In this document: positions 18,357 through 27,265 of the stretch, one piece after another
How the letters are laid out: the number at the start of each line of letters is the position of its first letter
How positions within the stretch are numbered: position 1 is the stretch's first letter
Assembly (NCBI RefSeq): GCF_009184425.1
Contig: NZ_WELG01000001.1
Coordinates: 1,363,870 to 1,427,869 of the forward strand
DNA length: 64,000 nt
Direction of reading: 5' to 3'
Source: Flagellimonas olearia
Lineage (GTDB): Bacteria; Bacteroidota; Bacteroidia; Flavobacteriales; Flavobacteriaceae
Translations under genes and position numbers: made by a program
Notes under the pieces: generated by a model
Told to the model about the DNA's origin: nothing
The model's database searches: none
Seen by the model: the letters and a program-made list of their open reading frames with translations, nothing else

Positions 18357-19678
18357 AGCCAGAACCCGAACCCGAACCAGAGCCGGTGGTCTATTTTACA
18401 TTTAGTTCGGACCCCGCTTTTTTTGATACAAGTACACAGGACAACTGGATCATCTTGCATGACTCCGACGGAAATCTTTTGGACTACAAACCCTATGAAA
18501 GTGGAGATATTTTAGAATTTACTGCCCTGGATTCAGAACTTACGGATACGTTCACAGTTACTTTATTCCTACGTAGGATAAGTACCCGGTTCCTTACCGT
18601 AGATAACATACAAACATCCTGTGAAGGATCTCAATTCAACATTATTTCGTATCCCAGCGTTTCCAAAGGTAGTAATTGGCTAAAATCCCAGTATCCTACA
18701 AGATTGCCCGGCAGCCCCGCCCCAAACCATTTGGGAGAGTTTACATTGACCACAGAAAATATCCCAGGGGAATTTCCGGTGCTCAATAATTATTTTCACG
18801 ATTTAGGAAACGGCAATAGAGGTAATTTATCCACCCTGCGGTTCTCTGAACATCCAAATTCTAGTTCCAGTTCCCATAGTGCTGGATACACCACCATTAT
18901 CCAATCCGGCATTAACAATTGGGAAAACACCTCCTATATGATGAGCATTCTACATGCCGATGAGGGGTTAAAATATCTTTTTTTCCAAAACCCAGATGCG
19001 GGCAATGACCTGACCATCGACTATGGAGATTTTCAAGCTTTCGATAGCTATACTTATTTCCCCTTGATTCCGGAAAATGAAAATTACACCTTACAAATGG
19101 TGGGATATGAGAACGAGACCAGCTTTAAGACCCATACCGGATATTTTTGCCTTGAGGTAAACGATATCAACAATGGCATGCAGATTCCCTTAGGTGCTTT
19201 GGACCGCTTTACCCATTACAAGACTTTTTTTGACATGAAGATCAACGATAATGCCAGATACCAATATAGCATATTGGGTCCAAAACCCACCATCAGTGTC
19301 ATTCCCGAAAAGCCAAGTGTAAGTTTTACCCAAGACGGTATCATCGGTTTTGATTTCACAACGAACACCGATTACGTGAGAAGGGTGAGCTATTTTGGAG
19401 ATCCTGAGCCAATAATAAGTGCTGATGACTGCGATGTGACCTTTTGGGGCATAGCAAGTGACCAAGAGAACTATCCTGTTTTATCTACCTTGCCGGACGA
19501 GTTGTACACCTTGTACCCCAATTTGGAACCTATTGATCAATTGGAGTATAAATCATCCACCATTTATCTCCAAGGCAAAACATATGCAGAGTTTCTACGA
19601 TTTGAATTTGACCCTACCTATGATCATATCTTGAAGTATGGGGATGTCCAAGAGTATTTTACTTTAAATAGGGAATGA
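18227..19678 (+). CDS. Tandem lipoprotein paralogue 4
   Basis: 483 residues from ATG 18227. Lipobox AIGCSKE and a (Glu-Pro)n linker. Family marks: DNWIILHDSDGNLLDYK, SCEGS, NTSYMMSILHADEGLKYLFF, GYFCLEVNDINNGMQIPLG and ADDCDVTFW. The end YDHILKYGDVQEYFTLNRE is slightly diverged from copies 2 and 3. It is the last gene of the four-gene run; no clear hairpin terminator is seen before the metallophosphoesterase, 100 bases on. Function unknown. Confidence 0.75.
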   Translation: MNKKFNLAPKVFLLLFFSLFLAIGCSKEESPVEKEPVGSTPDPEPEPEPEPEPVVYFTFSSDPAFFDTSTQDNWIILHDSDGNLLDYKPYESGDILEFTALDSELTDTFTVTLFLRRISTRFLTVDNIQTSCEGSQFNIISYPSVSKGSNWLKSQYPTRLPGSPAPNHLGEFTLTTENIPGEFPVLNNYFHDLGNGNRGNLSTLRFSEHPNSSSSSHSAGYTTIIQSGINNWENTSYMMSILHADEGLKYLFFQNPDAGNDLTIDYGDFQAFDSYTYFPLIPENENYTLQMVGYENETSFKTHTGYFCLEVNDINNGMQIPLGALDRFTHYKTFFDMKINDNARYQYSILGPKPTISVIPEKPSVSFTQDGIIGFDFTTNTDYVRRVSYFGDPEPIISADDCDVTFWGIASDQENYPVLSTLPDELYTLYPNLEPIDQLEYKSSTIYLQGKTYAEFLRFEFDPTYDHILKYGDVQEYFTLNRE

Positions 19679-19778
19679 TTATTTTTAAGCTCACGCTCTT
19701 CCAAAAGTTATGGATAAGGCAGTCAAGAGATATGGCTTACCTATATGGCTTTTGTGTTTGACCAACCAAGGATAGTAT

Positions 19779-20804
19779 ATGAAACGTAGGCCATTTTTCA
19801 AAAAAACCACTGCCGCACTGATGGGGATAGGGTTTACCTCGGAAGCTTTTTCAAATACTTCGGAGAAGAAAACCGCCAAACCCCTAAAGGTTTGTACCAC
19901 CGTGGAACAGGAAAAGGTCTTTTTCTATGCCGAGGTCATCCATGAATCCATCAAGGTGGTCCATATTGCCGACACCCATTTATTCAAGGATGATGACAGG
20001 GGAATCCCCTATCAAGAGTATAGTGGGCGCATGGCCAAAGCCTACAACCGGACCACACATTTTAAAACACGGGAACAGACCAATCCAGAAGAAGCCTTTG
20101 AAGAAACCCTGGCTTTCGCCAAAAAAGTCAATGCCGATGTGATTACCTTGGTCGGGGATATTTTCAGCTTCCCCTCCGAAGTCGCCATTGAGTGGGTATT
20201 GTCAAAATTGAAGGAAACCGGTATTCCCTACATCTACATTGCCGGGAACCATGATTGGCACTACGAGGGTATGGAAGGCCCTTTGGAAGATTTGCGCGAT
20301 ACCTGGATCCAGAAACGATTATTGCCCTTATACCAAGGAAACCATCCATTGATGGCCGCTTATGACATCAAAGGCGTGCGATTTTTGGCCATCGATAATT
20401 CCACCTATCAAATCAACCAGGAGCAATTGGATTTTTTTAAGGAGCACGTAGCCAGTGGGGTCCCTCTGGTCTTATTGGTACATATTCCATTATATGCGCC
20501 CGGAAAGAGTATTTCCTTTGGATGTGGCAATCCAAATTGGGGAGCGGCCACTGACCGGAATTTTAAATTGGAACGGCGTCCCAAATGGCCGGAAGAAGGA
20601 CATACCGCCACCACGCTCAACTTTCACAAGGAGGTTTTCAATGCCCCTAACCTCTTGGGCATATTTACGGGTCACATCCATCAAAATTCCTTGGAAGCCA
20701 TTAAAGGGAAACCTCAAATAGTAAGTGATGATAATGCCAGTGGAGGCTATTTGGATATTAGCTTTTTGCCCTTGGCGGAACAGGACAGACAACTGATATT
20801 GTAA
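19779..20804 (+). CDS. Tat-exported metallophosphoesterase
   Basis: 341 residues. The N-terminus MKRRPFFKKTTAALMGIGF fits a twin-arginine signal (RR-x-F-F-K), so the folded metalloprotein is probably exported by Tat. Calcineurin-like motifs in order: VVHIADTHLF (D-x-H), LVGDIFSFPSE (GD), IAGNHDWHYEG (GNHD), LVHIPLY (H) and FTGHIHQNS (GHxH). Such enzymes hydrolyse phosphoesters with a dinuclear metal centre. The sulfatase gene follows in the same direction, so the pair may act on exogenous phosphate/sulfate esters, but this is inference. Confidence 0.87.
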   Translation: MKRRPFFKKTTAALMGIGFTSEAFSNTSEKKTAKPLKVCTTVEQEKVFFYAEVIHESIKVVHIADTHLFKDDDRGIPYQEYSGRMAKAYNRTTHFKTREQTNPEEAFEETLAFAKKVNADVITLVGDIFSFPSEVAIEWVLSKLKETGIPYIYIAGNHDWHYEGMEGPLEDLRDTWIQKRLLPLYQGNHPLMAAYDIKGVRFLAIDNSTYQINQEQLDFFKEHVASGVPLVLLVHIPLYAPGKSISFGCGNPNWGAATDRNFKLERRPKWPEEGHTATTLNFHKEVFNAPNLLGIFTGHIHQNSLEAIKGKPQIVSDDNASGGYLDISFLPLAEQDRQLIL

Positions 20805-20938
20805 CTGTGGCCCCATAAATACCTCAATCCATTGATTCCAAGGTATTTTTCCATTACATTTATGATTTTGCCAATACCTATGTTTGAAAAAGGACCATTC
20901 CGATTTCATTACAAGAGATTATAACCATTCCAACCACC

Positions 20939-22252
20939 ATGAAAACCAAATTCAATCCCCTAATCCTACTGCTCACCATATGGGTAGCTTCATGCACTAA
21001 GGAAAAGAGCACCAAGATGCCCAACGTGATTCTTATTATGGCCGATGACATGGGGTACGAATGCATTGGGGCCTATGGTTCTACTTCATACCAAACCCCC
21101 AATATCGACCAACTGGCCTCGCAAGGAATCCGTTTTGCCAATTGTGTTTCCCAACCTCTATGCACCCCTTCAAGGGTGAAGATCATGACAGGCAAATACA
21201 ACTACCGCAATTACGATCATTTCGGACATTTAAACCTTTCGGAATACACCTTTGGAAACTTGATGCAAGATGCAGGATACGAAACCTGTATTGCTGGAAA
21301 GTGGCAATTGAACGGCTTGTCCTATAAGGACATCATATCGGATTGGAATGACAATACCAGACCCAACAAATTTGGATTTGACGAGTACTGCCTTTGGCAA
21401 TTGACCAAGCCCAGAAAAGAAGGTGGTCGTTATGCCGACCCCTTGATCGAACAAAATGGTCAAATCTTGGAACGCAATTCGGATGATTATGGCCCAGACA
21501 TTTTTTCCAATTATATATTGGATTTTATCGAACGGAAAAAGGACCAACCCTTCTTTGTATACTACCCCATGGTCTTGGTCCATGACCCTTTTGTTCCCAC
21601 TCCGGATTCCCAGAATTGGAGTGATTCCGAAAACCGATATAAGAACGACACCACCTATTTTAAGGACATGGTGGCCTACACCGATAAGATTGTAGGCAAG
21701 ATTGTTCGTAAACTCGAAGAATTACAACTGGATGAAAACACACTGATCATTTTCACAGGGGACAATGGCACACATCCCTCCATTACATCGCAACTGGTGG
21801 AAGGTGCTGTTCAAGGAGCCAAAGGAAATACCATAGATGCAGGTACCCATGTGCCCCTCGTGGCTTATTGGCCCTCTCAAATCAAAGAAGGTAAGGTGTT
21901 TAATGACCTGATAGAATTCAGTGATTTTTTCCCAACACTGGGAGATATGGTCAAGGCTGAGGTCAATTCCGATGGAAAAAGTTTTTATCCATTATTGACC
22001 GGAGGGGCATATACACCAAGGGAAACCGCATTTGTTCATTATGACCCGCAATGGGGTAAAAATGTAAACCGCTACCGAAACCAATTTGTACGTTCGTTGG
22101 ATTATAAATTGTACCCAGACAGTACATTTTATCACCTGAGCAACGATCTATTGGAGAAGAATCCCTTGTTTTTAGATTCGCTTACTACCGAACAGGCTGA
22201 TATTAAAACTGCTTTGGAAAAGGAATTGAAACGACACCCAGACTGGAAATAA
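20939..22252 (+). CDS. Sulfatase lipoprotein (type I, Cys)
   Basis: 437 residues. The signal peptide ends in VASC (lipidated Cys19). The alkaline-phosphatase-like fold motifs are PNVILIMADDMGYECIGAYG (metal-binding DD at 36-37) and the formylglycine signature CTPSR at residue 75 (LCTPSRVKIMTG), which needs an anaerobic or aerobic sulfatase-maturing enzyme encoded elsewhere. GDNGTHPS later supplies metal ligands. The enzyme probably removes sulfate from algal or animal glycans or small esters at the cell surface. No SusC/SusD pair is next to it, so this is not a classical polysaccharide locus. Confidence 0.9.
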   Translation: MKTKFNPLILLLTIWVASCTKEKSTKMPNVILIMADDMGYECIGAYGSTSYQTPNIDQLASQGIRFANCVSQPLCTPSRVKIMTGKYNYRNYDHFGHLNLSEYTFGNLMQDAGYETCIAGKWQLNGLSYKDIISDWNDNTRPNKFGFDEYCLWQLTKPRKEGGRYADPLIEQNGQILERNSDDYGPDIFSNYILDFIERKKDQPFFVYYPMVLVHDPFVPTPDSQNWSDSENRYKNDTTYFKDMVAYTDKIVGKIVRKLEELQLDENTLIIFTGDNGTHPSITSQLVEGAVQGAKGNTIDAGTHVPLVAYWPSQIKEGKVFNDLIEFSDFFPTLGDMVKAEVNSDGKSFYPLLTGGAYTPRETAFVHYDPQWGKNVNRYRNQFVRSLDYKLYPDSTFYHLSNDLLEKNPLFLDSLTTEQADIKTALEKELKRHPDWK

Positions 22253-22295
22253 TATTACGGAAAGCTTTATCGGCCAAAATCCAGTGGGTTTTCAC

Positions 22296-23471
22296 CTAGT
22301 ACTTGCGCCATTTCTGTGTCAGTTCAAAGACCTTGTTCAGGATACTTTCCTCAACCTCGTCAAACTCCTTACCCCTACGGGCCATCATCACCTTGGCAGC
22401 CTCAGAGGCTTTTTTGGGGTGGTATTCCTTAAATCCCGATGCCCCGCCCCAACTAAAACTTGGGATGAAGTTTCGAGGGAACCCAGGAGTGTAGATATTG
22501 CTGTTCACCCCAATGACCGTACCCGTATTGAACATGGTATTGATGGCCGTTTTACTATGGTCTCCCATCATAAGACCACAGAACTGGAGCCCCGTATGGT
22601 CAAAAGTTTCGGTATCGTAATTCCATAATCGGACCTTGGCGTAATTATTCTTTAGATTGGAGTTGTTGGAAGCAGCCCCGATATTGCACCATTCTCCCAG
22701 CACAGAGTTTCCTAGATAGCCCTCATGCCCTTTACTGGAATGTCCAAAAATAACCGAGTTGTTGATTTCCCCACAAACCTTTCCATAAGGCCCCACAGTG
22801 GTAGGCCCGTAAATCTTTCCTCCCATTTTCACAATGGCGTGGTCGCACAGGGCAAATCCACCGCGGATAAGGCTTCCTTCCCAGATTTCGGCTTTTTTGC
22901 CAATATAGATAGACCCTTTGGTGGCATTCAATATACTGTGTTCAACCGTAGCTCCTTCCTCCACAAAGATTCTCTCAGGATGTATTAGACTATTGGTGTC
23001 CGATATGGGGGCACTCTTCCTCCCCTTGGTCAGCAATTCAAAATCAGCTTCCAAAGCCTCTCCATTTCTACTGAAAATGTCCCAGGTGTTTTTTAGGGCA
23101 AAGACTTCCGATTTGTATTCAACCCTTTCATAATCATCCAAGCGGAAAGGCTTTTCCGGTTCGTTTGTCCCGTAGGCAACCACCTCGTTTTTGTAGACCA
23201 AGGCTTGTCCCATCCCCAACTGTTTTATCTGCTTCACCAATGGGACATCAGGAAGGATGTTCCCTATGATCACTACATTCTCATCTGCGGCAACAAGTGG
23301 AAACTTTTTGGAGAGATAGTCTTCGGTCCGGAAACTAACCTGGGTCTGCAACCATTTTTCCCACTTTTCCCGTAGGGTCAAAATCCCTATACGAATCTCG
23401 GCCACGGGCCGGGTAAACGTAAAGGGAAGCATCGCTTTTCGGTAGTCACCATCAGAAAGGATATAGTTCAT
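22296..23471 (-). CDS. GlmU-family protein (putative sugar nucleotidyltransferase)
   Basis: 391 residues. The N-terminal region resembles a nucleotidyltransferase core but the start MNYILSDGDYRKAMLPFTFTRPVAEIRIG differs from true GlmU. The C-terminal half (about 190-370) has left-handed beta-helix hexapeptide repeats (for example ILNATKGSIYIGKKAEIWEGSL read in parts, and GGKIYGPTTVGPYGKV). Such proteins occur throughout Bacteroidota, usually next to type B L31 as here. The reaction is probably sugar-1-phosphate nucleotidylation or acetylation; not proven. It is followed by no gene on its strand; the sulfatase converges on it. Confidence 0.85.
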   Translation of the reverse strand: MNYILSDGDYRKAMLPFTFTRPVAEIRIGILTLREKWEKWLQTQVSFRTEDYLSKKFPLVAADENVVIIGNILPDVPLVKQIKQLGMGQALVYKNEVVAYGTNEPEKPFRLDDYERVEYKSEVFALKNTWDIFSRNGEALEADFELLTKGRKSAPISDTNSLIHPERIFVEEGATVEHSILNATKGSIYIGKKAEIWEGSLIRGGFALCDHAIVKMGGKIYGPTTVGPYGKVCGEINNSVIFGHSSKGHEGYLGNSVLGEWCNIGAASNNSNLKNNYAKVRLWNYDTETFDHTGLQFCGLMMGDHSKTAINTMFNTGTVIGVNSNIYTPGFPRNFIPSFSWGGASGFKEYHPKKASEAAKVMMARRGKEFDEVEESILNKVFELTQKWRKY

Positions 23472-23503
23472 AACAGTTGTTTAGATTGCCCTAAAATTAA
23501 AAA

Positions 23504-23530
23504 ACGCCCCTGATAAAGCATCAGGAGCGT
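23504..23530 (-). terminator. Terminator after rpmE2
   Basis: A 10 bp stem (ACGCTCCTGA on the minus strand pairing with TCAGGGGCGT, one mismatch) is followed on the minus strand by a T-rich run. It lies between the L31 gene stop and the start of the GlmU-family gene. Confidence 0.75.
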
Positions 23531-23556
23531 TCATATATTTCGTTGAAAGTACGGAC

Positions 23557-23826
23557 CTACTCGGCCTTCTTCTCTTCTTTCTTGAATTTCTTGTACTTGT
23601 TCTTGAACTTATCGATCCTACCAGCGGTATCCACCAATTTGGTCTTACCGGTGTAGAAAGGATGCGAAGTTCTTGAGATTTCCAACTTTACCAAAGGATA
23701 CTCAACACCATCAATGCTAATGGTCTCTTTTGCCTCTGCAGTGGATTTGGTGATGAACACATCCTCGTTGGACATGTCTTTGAAAGCCACTAATCTATAA
23801 TTCTCTGGGTGTATACCTTTTCTCAT
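23557..23826 (-). CDS. rpmE2: 50S ribosomal protein L31, type B
   Basis: 89 residues, start MRKGIHPENYRLVAFKDMS, with the SRTSHPFYTGKTKLVDTAGRIDKF motif of L31 (in two parts). The zinc-binding CxxC of type A L31 is absent, so this is the zinc-free type B form. The Lys/Glu-rich tail is usual in Bacteroidota. It is a component of the large ribosomal subunit. It has its own terminator and stands divergent from the DUF4199 gene. Confidence 0.96.
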   Translation of the reverse strand: MRKGIHPENYRLVAFKDMSNEDVFITKSTAEAKETISIDGVEYPLVKLEISRTSHPFYTGKTKLVDTAGRIDKFKNKYKKFKKEEKKAE

Positions 23827-23986
23827 CGTCTTAAATACTTAATCTCAGAATTTTCGAGGTGCAAATTTAATGATTTCTTTGACACCTCCAACTTTAAAAA
23901 TGGAAAAAAGAAAAAAACTACCTTTAGCTGTAACAAAGTTACGCTTTTGTCCACTAACAAACAGATCAACACTAAAAACTTTTTAT

Positions 23987-24508
23987 ATGGAAGAACAACA
24001 ACCAAAAACCGGTAAATTCGCTCTAAATTATGGCCTTTTGTTAGGCGTGGTTTCAGTCGTGTTCGGCGTAATGCTCTATTCACAAAAACTGCATTACGAA
24101 ACAAGCGCTCCCGTCATGATCGTTTCCGTTATTTTAACGGCTGTGGCCATTTTCTTGGGGGTAAATGCGTTTAAAAAAGCCAATGGGGGTTACTTGAAGA
24201 TTGGCGAAGCCTTAAAAGTCGCAGTAGGTATTGCCCTTGTCTCCGCCATCATATCCCTCTTGTTCCAATACGTCCTTACGAATTTTATTGAACCCGATTT
24301 TATGGATAAGGCCATGGAAATCGCCAAGCCGAAAGCCTTTGAACAAAACCCATCCTTGACCGAGGAGCAATGGGAGAAGGGGGTGGAAATGCAAAAAAAT
24401 CTTGCTTGGATGCGCTACCCAATTGGTTTGATCATTAGCTGTGTCATTGGGTTGGTACTAGGTTTGATTACCGGCTTGATCCTGAAAAAGGAAAAACCCG
24501 CCTACTAA
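23987..24508 (+). CDS. DUF4199 membrane protein
   Basis: 173 residues from ATG 23987 (MEEQQPKTGKFALNYG); the frame is open further upstream but that stretch is intergenic in character. Four membrane segments: about 15-33, 43-60, 78-98 and 143-165. The TEEQWEKGVEMQ stretch lies in a long periplasmic or cytoplasmic loop. This is the usual DUF4199 layout, a family almost limited to Bacteroidota and typically found just upstream of a GT2 glycosyltransferase, as here (42 bases). Function unknown. Confidence 0.85.
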   Translation: MEEQQPKTGKFALNYGLLLGVVSVVFGVMLYSQKLHYETSAPVMIVSVILTAVAIFLGVNAFKKANGGYLKIGEALKVAVGIALVSAIISLLFQYVLTNFIEPDFMDKAMEIAKPKAFEQNPSLTEEQWEKGVEMQKNLAWMRYPIGLIISCVIGLVLGLITGLILKKEKPAY

Positions 24509-24550
24509 GGCAAAAAATACTACTTTTGAAAGGAATTCCAGAAACAAGAA

Positions 24551-25498
24551 ATGCAGATTTCCATTGTAATTCCTTTACTTAACGAGCAAGAATCGCTCCA
24601 CGAACTGCATGATTGGATTGTACGCGTAATGCAATCCAATCATTTTTTATATGAGATCATTTTTATTGATGATGGCAGTACCGATGGTTCTTGGGAAACC
24701 ATCACCCAACTCTCCGAAAAGAATGAACATGTAAGGGGAATCCGTTTTCTAAAGAATTATGGGAAATCCCAAGCCCTCCACGCTGGATTTAAGGCGGCGC
24801 AGGGCGAAGTGGTGATCACCATGGATGCCGATCTACAGGACAATCCCGAAGAAATCCCCGAACTGTACAACTTGATTACCCAAGAAGGCAACCAAGTGGT
24901 TTCGGGCTGGAAGAAAAAAAGGTACGATTCCGTCATCACCAAAAATATTCCCTCCAAGTTGTTCAATTGGGCGGCCCGAAAAACTTCTGGGGTAAAATTG
25001 CACGATTTCAACTGTGGCTTAAAGGCCTTTGACCATAACGTAGTAAAAACCATTGAGGTCCATGGTGAAATGCACCGCTACATACCCGTGTTGGCCAAAA
25101 ATGCAGGGTTCACAAAAATTACCGAAAAGGTCGTTCAACACCAAGCCCGAAAATACGGTACCACAAAATTTGGGGCGGAACGTTTCATCAATGGATTTTT
25201 GGACCTGATCACCATTTGGTTCGTTTCCAAATTTGGTAGGCAACCCATGCACCTTTTTGGAGCTATGGGCGTTTTAATGTTCATCGTAGGCTTCGGGTTT
25301 TCCCTCTATTTGGGCATAGACAAGTTGTTTCTGAACCCAACCGGACGCCTGATCACACAACGACCACAGTTCTATATCGCCCTGACTGCCATGATTATGG
25401 GAACCCAAATGTTTTTGGCGGGCTTTATCGGTGAAATCATGGTACGCTCCAGAAAAAATGATACCCGATACACCATTTCCAATAAAATCAATCTTTAG
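24551..25498 (+). CDS. Family 2 glycosyltransferase, GtrB/DPMS type
   Basis: 315 residues. The GT-A domain covers about 1-220: ISIVIPLLNEQESL, FIDDGSTDGSWE, and the metal-binding DADLQDNPEE. Two membrane helices close the protein (about 233-255 and 268-292). The layout is that of polyprenyl-phosphate hexose transferases, which move glucose, mannose or similar sugars from a nucleotide carrier to undecaprenyl phosphate at the inner leaflet. In Bacteroidota such genes follow DUF4199 genes. Sugar specificity cannot be read from the sequence. Confidence 0.9.
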   Translation: MQISIVIPLLNEQESLHELHDWIVRVMQSNHFLYEIIFIDDGSTDGSWETITQLSEKNEHVRGIRFLKNYGKSQALHAGFKAAQGEVVITMDADLQDNPEEIPELYNLITQEGNQVVSGWKKKRYDSVITKNIPSKLFNWAARKTSGVKLHDFNCGLKAFDHNVVKTIEVHGEMHRYIPVLAKNAGFTKITEKVVQHQARKYGTTKFGAERFINGFLDLITIWFVSKFGRQPMHLFGAMGVLMFIVGFGFSLYLGIDKLFLNPTGRLITQRPQFYIALTAMIMGTQMFLAGFIGEIMVRSRKNDTRYTISNKINL

Positions 25499-25554
25499 GG
25501 TTTTGTAACCCATAATCTTTGTATTTTTAAGACAATAAATTTTAGCTAAACACT

Positions 25555-27261
25555 ATGGACGCCATTACTTCCACAGCACACTCTTGGCTGACCGATTTTT
25601 TTGATGAAAAGACAAAAAAAGAGATCCAAAACCTGATCCAGAACGACCCAGAAGAACTCAAGGAACGTTTTTATAAAGATCTGGAGTTTGGCACAGGAGG
25701 CATGCGAGGCATTATGGGTGTGGGCACCAATAGAATCAACAAATACACCTTGGGCAAGAATACACAAGGTCTCAGCAACTATTTAAAGAAAACGTATTCC
25801 GACTCCGACCTTAAAGTTGTGATCGCCTATGATTGCAGGCACAATTCGGATACGCTGTCCAAAACCGTGGCCAATGTCTTTGCGGCCAACGGCATAAAAG
25901 TGTATCTGTTCTCCGAATTGCGCACCACCCCCGAACTATCCTTTGCAGTTCGGTATTTGGGCTGTCATGCAGGGATTGTCCTCACCGCTTCCCACAATCC
26001 GCCAGAATACAATGGATACAAAGTATATTGGGCCGATGGCGGACAAATTGTGCCACCCCAGGATGGTGAGATCATTGCGGAAATCGATTCCCTTTCCTTT
26101 GAGGACATCAAGTTCGATGCCGATGAAAGTCTGATTCAACATATTGACAAAGAGGTGGATGAGGCTTTTTTCAAAGCTTCTGTCGAGAATGGCAGTTTCA
26201 ATGCCAAAGGCAAAGACGATTTCAAAATTGTGTTCACCTCCTTACACGGCACTTCAATCACAGCCATTCCAGAGGTGTTGAAGCGTGCAGGCTACAACAA
26301 TGTCACCATCATTGAAGAACAGGCAAAGCCTGATGGCGGATTTCCCACAGTGGCATCCCCCAACCCTGAAGAGCCGGAAGCACTGGCCATGGCCATTGCC
26401 AAGGCCGAAGAAATTGGTGCGGACATGGTGGTAGGTACCGACCCGGACAGTGACCGCTTGGGAATAGCCGTTAGAAACCTTGAAGGAAAAATGGAACTGC
26501 TCAACGGCAACCAAACCATGGTGCTGATGACCAAATTCCTATTGGACCGCTACAAGGAAAAAGGATTCAAAGGCAACGAATTCATAGCCTCAACCATTGT
26601 GTCCACCCCCATGGTGGAACAAATGGCAAAAGCTTATGGTGTAGAGTACAAGACGGCTTTAACGGGCTTTAAATGGATCGGTAAAATGATCAAGGATTTC
26701 CCCAACTCCAAATTTATTGGGGGCGGTGAGGAAAGCTTTGGGTATATGGTGGGTGATTTTGTCCGGGACAAGGATGCCGTTACCGCTACCCTACTCGCCT
26801 GCGAAGCCGCCTCCAGCGCCAAGGCCGAAGGAGGTTCTTTCTATAAGGAGCTGATCAACTGTTTTGTACAGTTTGGGTTCTATAAGGAAAAGTTGATTTC
26901 CTTGACCAAAAAAGGCATCAGTGGCGCAGAGGAAATCAAACAAATGCTCAAGGATTTCAAAGAAAATCCCGTGGAAACCGTCCAAGGATCAAAGTTATTG
27001 TGGATTGAGGATTACAACACCTCCATCGCCAAAAATGTGCAGACCGGTGAGGAAAAAAGCATCAAATTGCCCAAATCCAATGTATTGATCTACGAAACGG
27101 AAGACGGCACCCGAATCGCCGCCCGTCCCAGCGGAACGGAACCCAAAGTGAAGTTTTACATCAGTACAAATGCCAAATTGGACAAGGCCGAGGATTTTAA
27201 ATCCGTAAATTCGCAGTTGGATGCCAAAATAGACGGTATCCTTTCCGAACTGAATTTGTAG
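25555..27261 (+). CDS. Phosphohexomutase (phosphoglucomutase/phosphomannomutase)
   Basis: 568 residues, full length for the PgcA-like group. Converts hexose-6-phosphate and hexose-1-phosphate, feeding sugar-nucleotide synthesis. Motifs in order: GTGGMRGIMGVG (N-terminal), catalytic phosphoserine loop LTASHNPPEYNGYKVYW, metal-binding GTDPDSDRLG, sugar-binding GGEESFGYM, and phosphate-binding RPSGTEPKVKFY. It lies between a glycosyltransferase and an ABC exporter (4 bases apart), consistent with a role in envelope glycan supply. Confidence 0.93.
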   Translation: MDAITSTAHSWLTDFFDEKTKKEIQNLIQNDPEELKERFYKDLEFGTGGMRGIMGVGTNRINKYTLGKNTQGLSNYLKKTYSDSDLKVVIAYDCRHNSDTLSKTVANVFAANGIKVYLFSELRTTPELSFAVRYLGCHAGIVLTASHNPPEYNGYKVYWADGGQIVPPQDGEIIAEIDSLSFEDIKFDADESLIQHIDKEVDEAFFKASVENGSFNAKGKDDFKIVFTSLHGTSITAIPEVLKRAGYNNVTIIEEQAKPDGGFPTVASPNPEEPEALAMAIAKAEEIGADMVVGTDPDSDRLGIAVRNLEGKMELLNGNQTMVLMTKFLLDRYKEKGFKGNEFIASTIVSTPMVEQMAKAYGVEYKTALTGFKWIGKMIKDFPNSKFIGGGEESFGYMVGDFVRDKDAVTATLLACEAASSAKAEGGSFYKELINCFVQFGFYKEKLISLTKKGISGAEEIKQMLKDFKENPVETVQGSKLLWIEDYNTSIAKNVQTGEEKSIKLPKSNVLIYETEDGTRIAARPSGTEPKVKFYISTNAKLDKAEDFKSVNSQLDAKIDGILSELNL

Positions 27262-27265
27262 GTGA

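Noticed and set aside
20939-22252. Sulfatase considered as part of a polysaccharide utilisation locus
   Set aside because: No SusC/SusD pair, glycoside hydrolase cluster or hybrid regulator lies nearby.
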